Below, in pieces: positions 42,397-49,944 of a stretch of DNA of 49,944 bases. Numbering within the stretch: position 1 is the stretch's first letter; each line of letters begins with the position of its first letter. The DNA is from CALLVF01 sp964632205 (GTDB taxonomy: Bacteria; Patescibacteriota; Microgenomatia; UBA1406; GWC2-37-13). Below the pieces are notes generated by a model that saw only the letters and a program-made list of their open reading frames with translations, was not told where the DNA came from and searched no databases. The stretch covers positions 1-49,944 of the forward strand of contig CAZWBE010000006.1 in the NCBI GenBank assembly GCA_964632205.1, read 5' to 3'. The translations under genes and the position numbers were made by a program.

Positions 42397-43119
42397 ATGA
42401 AAAAATATAAAAAAATTTCTATTATAATTCCAGTTTTTAACGAAGAAAAATTTATTGAAGAAACAATAAAATCAGTTATCAAATCAGATACTTTAAAATT
42501 AAAGAAAGAAATAATTGTAATAAACGATGGTTCAACAGACAACACCTTAAAAATTTTAAATAAAATAAAAAAGAAAAATAAAAATTTAAAAATAATAAAT
42601 AACAATAAAAATCAAGGTAAAGGATACTCTGTTAAAAAAGGGTTTTTAGCCTCAAATGGTGATATTATTTTAATTCAGGATGCTGATTTAGAATATTCTC
42701 CAAAAGATTATCCTAAACTTATTAAGCCTTTTTTAGAAAATAACGCTGATGTTGTTTATGGATCAAGGTTTATAAGCGAATCACCTCATCGAGTTTTATA
42801 CTTTTGGCATTATTTAGCAAATCAACTTTTAACTTTATTTTCTAATATTCTCACTAATTTAAATCTAACTGATATGGAAACTGGGTATAAGGTTTTCAGA
42901 GGAAATCTAATAAGAAAAATTGCCCGGATACTTAAAAGTAAACGTTTTGGTTTTGAACCAGAAATAACCGCTAAAGTTTCAAAAATAAAAGGAATTAAAA
43001 TTTATGAGGTTGGTATCTCTTATTATGGAAGAACTTATCAAGAGGGAAAAAAGATAAACTGGATTGATGGTGTAAAAGCGATTTTTGACATCATTAGGTT
43101 TAATCTAGATCTGTTTTAG
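42397..43119 (+). CDS. GT2 glycosyltransferase, paralogue of 6444-7190
   Basis: This 240-aa polyprenyl-phosphate sugar synthase has IIPVFNEE (10-17), INDGSTDNT and QDADLEYSPKDYP. It shares long identical stretches with the enzyme at 6444-7190 (including LTNLNLTDMETGYKVFRG and KRFGFEPEITAK), so the two come from a duplication or transfer. It probably supplies donors for the GT-C genes downstream, and its 3' end overlaps the convergent GT-C gene by 20 bases. Confidence 0.9.
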   Translation: MKKYKKISIIIPVFNEEKFIEETIKSVIKSDTLKLKKEIIVINDGSTDNTLKILNKIKKKNKNLKIINNNKNQGKGYSVKKGFLASNGDIILIQDADLEYSPKDYPKLIKPFLENNADVVYGSRFISESPHRVLYFWHYLANQLLTLFSNILTNLNLTDMETGYKVFRGNLIRKIARILKSKRFGFEPEITAKVSKIKGIKIYEVGISYYGRTYQEGKKINWIDGVKAIFDIIRFNLDLF

Positions 43120-44659
43120 AATAATGTTTGTCTTTTATCTCAACAAGATAGAAAGCTGGCTTTTTATCTTGATAATATATGATATTTTGAATTTTAACAA
43201 TAAATCTGTCGTCAATCAAAGAATTACTTAACTCATCCTCTCTTATGGCAAACAGTTGCCTTTTATCTGGGTTATATTTTTCTAATGACCCTATAAAGCA
43301 ATTTCTACATCTTTTTTGGGGATCATAGAATTTTAGAAAAATACCGGGTTCATTAAAACTCCCTGTCATAAATAATTCATCATATTCTTTATTTTTCAAT
43401 AAAAATTGTTTAATAATTTCTTTTGGGCCATACTGCCAACCCCAATAATCAGAAGATTTTAATGGGTAATTAAGATAATTTTTATAAAAAAAAATTAATT
43501 CAATTAGAAAAAAAAAGGACAAGAATGTTGTTATTTTTCTTGTATTTATATATGGATTTAATTTATCTAAAAAATTAAAGCCAAAGGCTATTAAAAATGG
43601 ATAAAATATTATCGTTGAGAAAATAGAAAAACTATATGGCGGAGAATTTATATTTGTTGTAATTATATCTGGTAATGGATAAATTAAAAAAAGAATAAAA
43701 AAAGGTAAATAATATCTTTTTTCTCGTATTTTTTTTGAAAATAAGCCGATAAAAGAAAAAATTAATATTATTAAACTAGTTTTAAAAAAAATACCAACCC
43801 CATGGATTGAATGACGCGTAATAAAACTTCCGGGCATCTCTACTTCTCCTCTGGCAAATAGAAAATCATATGAGTAATATTTTGGATAATTTTTAATTAT
43901 ATTAATAATTTTTTCTTTTGAGAAAAAATCTAAAGAATTTTGATTTTTATCACTTAGTCTCTGCAAGTATTGAGAATTAGTAATTGTTATCTTTAAAACT
44001 GGAGTCGATGACAAAAAAAGGATAAATATAATAATTAAAATATTTTTATATTTTTTAAGTTTATATCTGTTAATAAAAATCTCAGTTAAAATTATTGAAA
44101 AAATCAAACCACTCGTGCCTAAAACAAATCCGGAATATCCATAAAGACTGACTGAAAAAAATATACCGCTTAACCAAGGATTTGGTTTAATGTAATAATA
44201 ATAACCTAGTATTAAAAAGAAAAAAGAAATTAAATGTCCAAAATTAATACGAGAAATATGGAAAAAAATCGGAGTAAATGCGAACATAATAACTAAAAAT
44301 ATTGTGTATTTTGCTTTAATTTTTTTAAAAATTTTATATAGGACAAATAAACTTAATAAGGAAAAAAAAACAGAAGACAATCTAACCGAATGATCATTTA
44401 AACCAAATAATTTAACGAAAAAAACCGTTCCATAAACGGGTAACGCACCTAATACATAATGAAAATGTTTATAAAAAAATGGATTTATAAAACCTGAGGT
44501 ATCATTATTTATAATTTCATATGCACGATATCCAATTACTGCCTCATCACAAAAAAGTCCTGATGGAATATTTCCTAATTTGTAAAAATAAAGTATTATT
44601 AATATACTTAACATCAAATAAAAAATTATTCTCATTGTTTTTTCTTTCTTTAGCACCAT
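43100..44659 (-). CDS. GT-C glycosyltransferase (PMT_2-like)
   Basis: This 519-aa polytopic protein has the outer-loop motif FCDEAVIGYRAYE (Asp38-Glu39), GLNDHSVRLSSVFFSLLS, and FFHISRINFGHL in the second loop, the PMT-type pattern. About ten helices are followed by a soluble domain of about 120 aa at the C-terminus. The start may be Met1 or Met9 (44635). It follows a broken GT-C remnant and a second GT-C gene on the same strand. Confidence 0.8.
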   Translation of the reverse strand: MVLKKEKTMRIIFYLMLSILIILYFYKLGNIPSGLFCDEAVIGYRAYEIINNDTSGFINPFFYKHFHYVLGALPVYGTVFFVKLFGLNDHSVRLSSVFFSLLSLFVLYKIFKKIKAKYTIFLVIMFAFTPIFFHISRINFGHLISFFFLILGYYYYIKPNPWLSGIFFSVSLYGYSGFVLGTSGLIFSIILTEIFINRYKLKKYKNILIIIFILFLSSTPVLKITITNSQYLQRLSDKNQNSLDFFSKEKIINIIKNYPKYYSYDFLFARGEVEMPGSFITRHSIHGVGIFFKTSLIILIFSFIGLFSKKIREKRYYLPFFILFLIYPLPDIITTNINSPPYSFSIFSTIIFYPFLIAFGFNFLDKLNPYINTRKITTFLSFFFLIELIFFYKNYLNYPLKSSDYWGWQYGPKEIIKQFLLKNKEYDELFMTGSFNEPGIFLKFYDPQKRCRNCFIGSLEKYNPDKRQLFAIREDELSNSLIDDRFIVKIQNIIYYQDKKPAFYLVEIKDKHYSKTDLD

Positions 44660-44681
44660 ATTAGTTTTAGTCTAATGTTAA

Positions 44682-44852
44682 CTAACGCTCTATTGTAAAA
44701 AATATGTCTCCTGAATTAATTAATCCAACAGAAGAGCAAAAGTAAATAGTAAAAAGAAAAGTAAAAACCAACCAATTAATAAACTTATCTTTACTGAATA
44801 AATTTTTAAAGATCTTTGTATATTTAAAATTTTTTTTATCTAACCCTTTCAT
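44682..44852 (-). pseudogene. Truncated GT-C-like N-terminus (remnant)
   Basis: A 56-codon frame starts at the ATG at 44852, inside the end of the neighbouring GT-C gene. It has a basic segment, one hydrophobic helix (WLVFTFLFTIYFCSSVG) and LINSGDIFFTIER, then a TAG. The helix followed by GLINSGD resembles the start of GT-C membrane proteins, in which the frame would continue. Nothing similar continues downstream, so I read it as a deletion remnant. It could be a real small protein. Confidence 0.4.
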
Positions 44853-46614
44853 ATATTAAAACCGTCTGATGATCGTAGACAGTAAAAGTCTCCTCTACCC
44901 AACTGTCGGGATAACGGATAAATTTATAATAATATGGCAAAAATTTCTTAATTTTTTTATAACAAACACCGGTAATTTTTATCTGTTCTTGACAATCATT
45001 ATTTAATAAACTTTTATAGTACTGACTCATTATTGGATATCTTTCCGGTACTGTCGGAATACTTCCCCAACCTCTGTTTGATGATAAAACATAATAATCA
45101 GCTTTTGAAAGTAGTTCTTTTATTTTATTCCATTTCTCGCTTGTGTCCGGATCAAAAATTGGCAAAAGGTCAACTTGAAAGTTCTTTCCATAATTATTAA
45201 CGACCGGTAATGGCAAAGGATCATCCCAATGTTCGCCTAAAATAACTGAATTGGAGGGTAAATTTTGATAAATCCACTCAGAAGCTTCAACACGGGTGTT
45301 TTTATGAAAATAAATAGTAAAAAATAACAAGGGCCAAGTAAAAAGTAAAACGTAAAACGTAGAACGTAGAACGTGTAAGAAAAATTTATTTTTAAAAAAA
45401 ATTCTTCCAATAATTAATAACCAATAACTGATAACTCTTATCCCTAATCCGCCAAAAATCGCAAAAAAAGGATAAAGATAAAGAGTGTAACGGATTGATT
45501 TAACAAACTGAAGAGATTGATAAACAAAATAACCAATAACCCAAAAAAAAATTAAAAACAAAATAATTTCTTCATTTTTAATTTTTAATTGTAATTTTGA
45601 ATTCTTAACTTTTAAATTTAAATTTTTTAATAACCAAATAATACCAGTAAGCATCAATATAAAATTTACTGGCCCTAACCCTACCAAAATTGTTGTTGAT
45701 AATAATCCCCACCACGGTTTATTAATCCATTGAATTGCTGGTGGATACCAAACATCTTTATCACTAAACGATTTTAAAGTCTTAATACTGGTCATAAAAC
45801 TTTCAGCCAATCTGGGGTCAAAAAAATTCTCTGATTGAAAATAATATGGACTAGCTAACCTGACCGTTAGGTAAAAGAATAAAAAATAGCAAGCAATGTA
45901 GAGGAAATATTTTTTTATTTTTTTCAAAAAATTACTTTTTTCTTGCCAAAAACCGAAAAGAATTACCCCTAAATTTAAAGGCAAAATATATAAAGCGCTG
46001 ATTTTACAAGCTAAAGCTAAACCAAAAAAAACACTAGAAATTAAAACGTAAAACGTAGATCGTAGAACGTATTTATTAAATATATAAAACCTTAAAATGA
46101 AGTAGAAGCTAGTAAACATAAAAAAATTTAAAAAAGTATCAACTGTAAAAAAATGAGCCGATTGGATGGGATAAACGGAAATGGCGTAAAAAAAGAGAGA
46201 GAATAAAGTAATATGGTTTTTTTTTTGTAAAAATAATAATTTAGCAGTTTTGTAAACTAAAATCAGGGTTAAAAAATCAAACAAAGCAGATAAAAATCTT
46301 CCTTGCAGAGTAAAAAAATTATAGTTATCTGCATTAGTCAGCGTCGCTAAATACTTATTTAAAATTAATGGAAGGCTACCATAAACAAAAAAACGATAAC
46401 CAATATTATCAGGATTGAGAGGAGAATTTTTTCGATCTAAATATTCAGAAAAATTTTCAGGCAAACTCATAGTATTACCTACCATTGTCAGAAATCTTTC
46501 ATCAGGATGAAGATGAAAGTTGTCATCCCAATTCAAGTTGTAAAAGCGAAAGAAAAATCCAATAATTAAAAGAAGGATGAGAAGATGGTTAATCTTAATT
46601 TTTAGAGGTTCCAT
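44836..46614 (-). CDS. GT-C glycosyltransferase (PMT/GT39-like)
   Basis: This 592-aa polytopic protein has HLHPDERFL (Asp38-Glu39) in the first loop, TVDTFLNFFMFTSF, and a C-terminal soluble domain. The motif order is that of protein O-mannosyltransferase relatives. Three heptamer arrays lie within it: two encode VLRSTFYVL in hydrophobic regions and one encodes ISYWLLIIG. An additional stretch NLKVKNSKLQLKIKNE is of the AAAATTA family. The stop region overlaps the remnant frame. Confidence 0.82.
   Translation of the reverse strand: MEPLKIKINHLLILLLIIGFFFRFYNLNWDDNFHLHPDERFLTMVGNTMSLPENFSEYLDRKNSPLNPDNIGYRFFVYGSLPLILNKYLATLTNADNYNFFTLQGRFLSALFDFLTLILVYKTAKLLFLQKKNHITLFSLFFYAISVYPIQSAHFFTVDTFLNFFMFTSFYFILRFYIFNKYVLRSTFYVLISSVFFGLALACKISALYILPLNLGVILFGFWQEKSNFLKKIKKYFLYIACYFLFFYLTVRLASPYYFQSENFFDPRLAESFMTSIKTLKSFSDKDVWYPPAIQWINKPWWGLLSTTILVGLGPVNFILMLTGIIWLLKNLNLKVKNSKLQLKIKNEEIILFLIFFWVIGYFVYQSLQFVKSIRYTLYLYPFFAIFGGLGIRVISYWLLIIGRIFFKNKFFLHVLRSTFYVLLFTWPLLFFTIYFHKNTRVEASEWIYQNLPSNSVILGEHWDDPLPLPVVNNYGKNFQVDLLPIFDPDTSEKWNKIKELLSKADYYVLSSNRGWGSIPTVPERYPIMSQYYKSLLNNDCQEQIKITGVCYKKIKKFLPYYYKFIRYPDSWVEETFTVYDHQTVLIYERVR
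45345..45372 (-). repeat. Tandem heptamer repeat (GTAAAAC/GTAGAAC), copy 1
   Basis: Four 7-bp units on the plus strand: two GTAAAAC, two GTAGAAC. They encode VLRSTFYVL on the minus strand. Confidence 0.92.
45407..45434 (-). repeat. Tandem heptamer tract (NNNATAA type)
   Basis: Four 7-bp units on the plus strand: CCAATAA, TTAATAA, CCAATAA, CTGATAA. They encode ISYWLLIIG on the minus strand. Confidence 0.75.
46041..46068 (-). repeat. Tandem heptamer repeat (GTAAAAC/GTAGAAC), copy 2
   Basis: Four 7-bp units on the plus strand: TTAAAAC, GTAAAAC, GTAGATC, GTAGAAC. They encode VLRSTFYVL on the minus strand, the same peptide as copy 1 about 700 bp away. Confidence 0.9.
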
Positions 46615-46652
46615 GCTTAATCATCAACCGTTTGTTTCTAAAGTTAGACATT

Positions 46653-47525
46653 TCATCCCTTTATCTTATCTTGAAGAAAAATTTTTTTAAAAAACCGCCC
46701 GAAAACAGCCGGTTTTTCTTTTTCCTTTTCCTTTTGGACAAAAAATCTCAAAAGGTCACGCGTCGTAATGATTCCTATCGGTTTTCTTTTTTCACCAACA
46801 ATAACCACACTACCAATCTTTTTGGCTAAAATCAAATGAAGAGCCTCTGATAAGTAATTTTCTTTTGTTAAAGTTAAAACATAAGTCTTCATAAAATTTT
46901 TTACTTGATGACGGAAAAAACTTACTTTGTTTCCTTCTCTTTCTCCCTTGCCGGGTGACTTTTTAGGTAGGACTAAATAATAAATAAGATCAAAATAACT
47001 TAAAATTCCTTTTAATTTAAAATCTCTATCAATCACAACCAGTTTTGAAAATTTAGTTGTCTTAAAAAGATTAAGGGCGACAGAGATACTATCATCCTCA
47101 TAAACAACTGCCAAAGGTTTTTTATTTTTTAAAACCTCGTCAATCTTAACTTTAAACTCTTTTTTATCTTGAAAACAAGAAAGTAACCGTCGGGCAGAAA
47201 TTATCCCTAAAAAACGATTTTCTTGGTCAAAAACAGGCAAATAGTGAATTTTTGATTCAATAAAAAGTTGCGCTACTTTGATTAAAGAATCGTTAATATA
47301 AATCTTGGGAGCATGATAAAGACACTTAGCTACTTTGGCGTTGCCGGGATAGGAAGATTTTATCAAACAATAATAGGGATTAATTACTCCTAAATATTGA
47401 TTATCTGGCGAAAAAACAAAAGCACTATCATGAGAGCTGCGCATTTTTGTTAAAGCAAAAGACAAGGTTTCCTCGGGAGAAATCTTAATAATATTTTCCT
47501 TTTTAAGAATATCTTTAAGCGGCAT
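46653..47525 (-). CDS. Protein with four CBS motifs
   Basis: The 290 aa form two CBS pairs, with strand-end motifs LGVINPYY, LGIISARRLL, KGILSYFDLI and IGIITTRDLL. CBS modules bind adenine nucleotides and act as energy sensors. The basic C-terminus (KEKEKEKPAVFGRFFKK) may contact membrane or nucleic acid. The start overlaps the aminopeptidase end by 11 bases, so the pair is probably co-translated. The partner is unknown. Confidence 0.85.
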   Translation of the reverse strand: MPLKDILKKENIIKISPEETLSFALTKMRSSHDSAFVFSPDNQYLGVINPYYCLIKSSYPGNAKVAKCLYHAPKIYINDSLIKVAQLFIESKIHYLPVFDQENRFLGIISARRLLSCFQDKKEFKVKIDEVLKNKKPLAVVYEDDSISVALNLFKTTKFSKLVVIDRDFKLKGILSYFDLIYYLVLPKKSPGKGEREGNKVSFFRHQVKNFMKTYVLTLTKENYLSEALHLILAKKIGSVVIVGEKRKPIGIITTRDLLRFFVQKEKEKEKPAVFGRFFKKIFLQDKIKG

Positions 47526-49062
47526 ATTTTCTTAAAAATTCAATTATGGTTAACACTCCCCAACCCGTTCCTCCTTTAGTAATTAACCCTTGATTTTGTG
47601 TGCTAAAGGCAGGTCCGGCGATATCTAAATGAACCCATTTTGACTTTTTAACAAATTCTGCTAAAAATAAAGCGGCGGTAATCGCTCCTCCATAACGGTC
47701 GCCAGTGATGTTTTTGATATCGGCGACATCGCTTTTTAATTTTTTGGCATAGGCTTTAAAAAGAGGCATCAACCACAGTTCTTCCCCCTCTTGTGCCGCT
47801 ATCTGAGTTAATAATTTCAGCAAAGATTCATCATTCCCCCACATGCCGGCAATCTCTTGACCTAAGGCCACCATACAAGCTCCTGTCAAAGTGGCTAAAT
47901 CAATGATGATGTCTGGCTTAAAATATTTTTCAGCATAAGATATGGCATCAGCAAAAGTCAAACGACCCTCCGCGTCCGTATTTAACACTTCAATTGTCTT
48001 ACCATTTAAAGCGGTAACAACATCTCCCGGTTTTAAAGATTTGCCAGAAGGCATATTTTCACAGGCGGGCAAAATACCACAAACCTCTTTGTTAATCTCC
48101 AATCCAACCTCATCTAAATGAGCAAGAATTTTAAAAACACCAAGAACCGCCGCCCCACCGGCCATATCCATTTTCATTGTCTCCATTCCCTCCGAAGGTT
48201 TTAATGATAAGCCGCCCGAATCAAAAGTGATTGATTTGCCAATTAAACAAATTTTTTTAATTTTTAACTTTTCTTTTTGGCTTTTTATTTTTGGATTTTG
48301 AAATTTTAAGATTATAAATTTTGGCTTTCTTTCGCTTCCCTGGGCAACACCTAAAAACGCCCCCATTCCTAAACGACGACATTCATCTTCATCAAAGACC
48401 TCCACTTTTATCTTTCCTTGCGACTCCTTTTCTATCTTAAAGGCTTCTTCAACTAAAGTCTCGGGATGAAGATGAGAAGCGGGTTGATTAACAAGATCCC
48501 GCGCCAAATACACTCCGTCTGTAAGCAATCCTCCATACTCTACCCCATGTTTAATTTTTTCTAAAGCCCCAGTTACTACTTGACCGGTTAACTGAGGAAT
48601 AAAAGCAAACTTTAAAAGTTCAATTTTTTTTATCTTTTTCTTCTCTTCAGTGCCTTTGTAATAATCAAAATAATAATTAGCTAAGTAAAAAGCTATGGCG
48701 ACTTGCTTTCCGACCTCAAAAAAATCTTCTCCCAACTGTCTCTGGTAAAAAAAAGTAACCGAGGATAATTTTTTTGATTGGGCAAACCGCAATGCCTCGG
48801 CTAAAGCTTTTTTCCAACCGGCTTTTTCAGCGCCAACAATAATGATTTCTTTATAGAAATCATTGAGTTCTAAACTGAAAATTTGTCCTTCTTTTCCTTC
48901 AAAATGATAAGTTTTAATTTTCTCTGTCAATCTTCCTCTTGTTTTTTTATCCAGCAGTTTTAAATTATCATCTTTTCTAAAGTCACCCTCAAAAACAATG
49001 TAGATTAAAGCCTCCCCTCTTGAAGGAAATTGGGCAGTAACAACTTCTATTTTTCCCTTCAT
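47515..49062 (-). CDS. pepA: Leucyl aminopeptidase (M17, PepA)
   Basis: This cytosolic two-metal aminopeptidase has SITFDSGGLSLKP and KMDMAGGAAVLG with the metal ligands and catalytic Lys/Asp, followed by the NTDAEGRLTFADAI signature. I start at the ATG at 49062 (515 aa). The frame extends to a TTG at 49098 but that adds residues with no homology. A heptamer-like lysine-rich insert, PKIKSQKEKLKIKK, occurs before the first metal motif. Confidence 0.93.
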   Translation of the reverse strand: MKGKIEVVTAQFPSRGEALIYIVFEGDFRKDDNLKLLDKKTRGRLTEKIKTYHFEGKEGQIFSLELNDFYKEIIIVGAEKAGWKKALAEALRFAQSKKLSSVTFFYQRQLGEDFFEVGKQVAIAFYLANYYFDYYKGTEEKKKIKKIELLKFAFIPQLTGQVVTGALEKIKHGVEYGGLLTDGVYLARDLVNQPASHLHPETLVEEAFKIEKESQGKIKVEVFDEDECRRLGMGAFLGVAQGSERKPKFIILKFQNPKIKSQKEKLKIKKICLIGKSITFDSGGLSLKPSEGMETMKMDMAGGAAVLGVFKILAHLDEVGLEINKEVCGILPACENMPSGKSLKPGDVVTALNGKTIEVLNTDAEGRLTFADAISYAEKYFKPDIIIDLATLTGACMVALGQEIAGMWGNDESLLKLLTQIAAQEGEELWLMPLFKAYAKKLKSDVADIKNITGDRYGGAITAALFLAEFVKKSKWVHLDIAGPAFSTQNQGLITKGGTGWGVLTIIEFLRKYAA

Positions 49063-49440
49063 AACTGATATGATACTGTTTCCTTCCTGCTTCGTCAAGA
49101 GGATGTATTATAAACTTACATCCATTTTACCCTCTATACTTTTGTTAACTCTTTAGGTTTTTTTACCTTCTTTTTTTCGCCCGCTGTTAAAAATGTCAAA
49201 AATTAGTAATATCACCACCCCCTTTCGGTTTTAAAATATCAAGAAACTACTTCTTTATCACCATTCAGCTTGCCACCTAGATCCTTATACGACTTGGGAG
49301 ATGATATTTGTATATTTTTATATGGGAACAATTGTTAAGAAAGTTGGCTAGATTATTTATTCTCAAAATGAGAAAAAATTACAACAAGCAATAATAAAAT
49401 TTTTCATTCTTCAATCCACAATTTTTTGTAGATTTAAGAA
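49063..49440. other. Gene-free stretch before the GC-rich tail
   Basis: It is AT-rich with no plausible gene. It ends in the imperfect inverted repeat at 49403-49444. No promoter or RNA is recognised. Confidence 0.5.
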
Positions 49441-49444
49441 TGAA
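49403..49444. repeat. Imperfect inverted repeat at the composition break
   Basis: TTCATTCTT (49403-49411) pairs with AAGAATGAA (49436-49444). The pairing continues inward as AATC/GATT and AC/GT with single mismatches, around a T-rich loop. It lies exactly where the sequence changes from AT-rich to GC-rich. Confidence 0.8.
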
Positions 49445-49944
49445 GGGGGGCATAAAAAGTTTATACCAAGCCACACGTTTGTGGGATGGGAGATGCCCCC
49501 CTTTGGGTGGTGGCCCTCACGCTACTGGAGGCGCTTTGAGAGCCAGCTGATTGCCACCCCCCCCACCCACACTGTCACGAGGATGCTCAGCATGGAAACC
49601 GCATCACGCGGCCCCATCCGGCCTCCCTGGACGGCGACCTGGTGGAATAACTCAACGAGAGTTACCCCACCGACTGCGCCCAACAGGAAGGCCATGGCGC
49701 AATGACGGGGGAGGGTGCGCAGACCGATGGCGCCGAACAGCCCTGCTATAACCAGGGCTTTCTCGGGCAGGCCGACCACCGGCCACACTTCGCTCATCAG
49801 CAGGGTGCACACCGCCAGCACCCCAAAGAATATTACCGCTGCCGCAGATCTCATTTTCTCCATTTCCCCACCTCATCATAGGTTTGTTCTGCTCTCGCTT
49901 CACTCTTCAGTACCCCCTTTTCGGGCCTGTCAAGCGCTGGTACA
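49445..49944. other. GC-rich tail of foreign composition
   Basis: From about 49445 the base composition changes abruptly, with runs of G and C, CpG-rich codons and none of the A/T tracts seen elsewhere. It is most likely a chimeric contig end, or else a recent insertion. Confidence 0.75.
49522..49863 (-). CDS. Small GC-rich membrane protein, unrelated to the rest
   Basis: The 113 aa have about four hydrophobic segments (for example SAAAVIFFGVLAVCTLLM and SMLSILVTVWVGGVAISWL) and end in a basic tail. The ATG at 49863 has a strong Shine-Dalgarno match, GAGGTGG, at good spacing, unlike most genes in the window. Codon use is Gly/Ala/Val/Leu-rich with G or C in third positions. No family is recognised. 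Confidence 0.6.
   Translation of the reverse strand: MEKMRSAAAVIFFGVLAVCTLLMSEVWPVVGLPEKALVIAGLFGAIGLRTLPRHCAMAFLLGAVGGVTLVELFHQVAVQGGRMGPRDAVSMLSILVTVWVGGVAISWLSKRLQ

Noticed and set aside
49481..49751. Plus-strand GC-rich frames, and a minus-strand frame at 49652-49903
   Set aside because: They are shadows of the minus-strand membrane gene, with Pro/Arg/Trp-rich composition and no motif.

Overview
The window is about 50 kb of low-GC bacterial DNA, dense with genes and using the standard code (TGA acts as a stop). No ribosomal, replication or polymerase genes are present to fix the taxonomy. The content suggests an ultra-small, host-dependent Patescibacteria/CPR bacterium, perhaps Microgenomates-like (inference). 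Pointers are the many GT-C membrane glycosyltransferases, orphan GT2 enzymes, a LytR_C-like protein, a Mur-ligase/transglutaminase/FemAB set, very short intergenic gaps, few clear Shine-Dalgarno sites and tRNAs without encoded CCA. Two parts are assembly artefacts or suspect. A 100-N gap at 3205-3304 is flanked by an exact 55-bp duplication. From about 49445 to the end the sequence is GC-rich and looks foreign.

Layout. 1-15.2 kb is a surface-polysaccharide and sugar-nucleotide region, mostly on the minus strand: RmlC-like epimerase, GDP-mannose 4,6-dehydratase, Wzx-type flippase, GT-C and GT2 glycosyltransferases, transketolase, ribulose-phosphate 3-epimerase, a GlmU-like uridylyltransferase, GalE, an EamA transporter and a DUF2079 protein. 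15.2-19 kb holds a Xer recombinase, tRNA-Leu, a rhomboid protease, an archaeal-type Pus10 pseudouridine synthase, a RAYT (REP-associated transposase) with REP-like repeats on both sides, and tRNA-Ser. 19-25.5 kb holds an uncharacterised zinc-ribbon protein behind a cobalamin riboswitch, a Nudix/IDI-like protein, a class II photolyase, a ZIP transporter and a 741-aa Nudix fusion. 25.5-31.8 kb is a cell-envelope island (MurF-like ligase, transglutaminase, NhaD/ArsB transporter with CBS partner, DegT-like aminotransferase, FemAB). 31.8-32.9 kb is a gene-free, palindrome-rich region with one perfect DnaA box. 32.9-39.7 kb holds YebC, a TPR protein, a LytR_C-like protein, a Kef antiporter, a DksA-type zinc finger and a divergent Lgt. 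39.8-49.1 kb is a second glycosylation cluster (HAD-GT4 fusion, methyltransferase, GT2, two GT-C proteins), then a CBS protein and leucyl aminopeptidase.

The most notable findings are: (1) a REP/RAYT system whose repeats sit at gene ends and supply stop and even start codons; (2) tandem heptanucleotide repeats embedded in frame in many genes; (3) a cobalamin riboswitch controlling an unknown zinc-ribbon protein; (4) a Pus10 gene, normally archaeal/eukaryotic, in a bacterial context; (5) several unusual fusions and divergent active sites.
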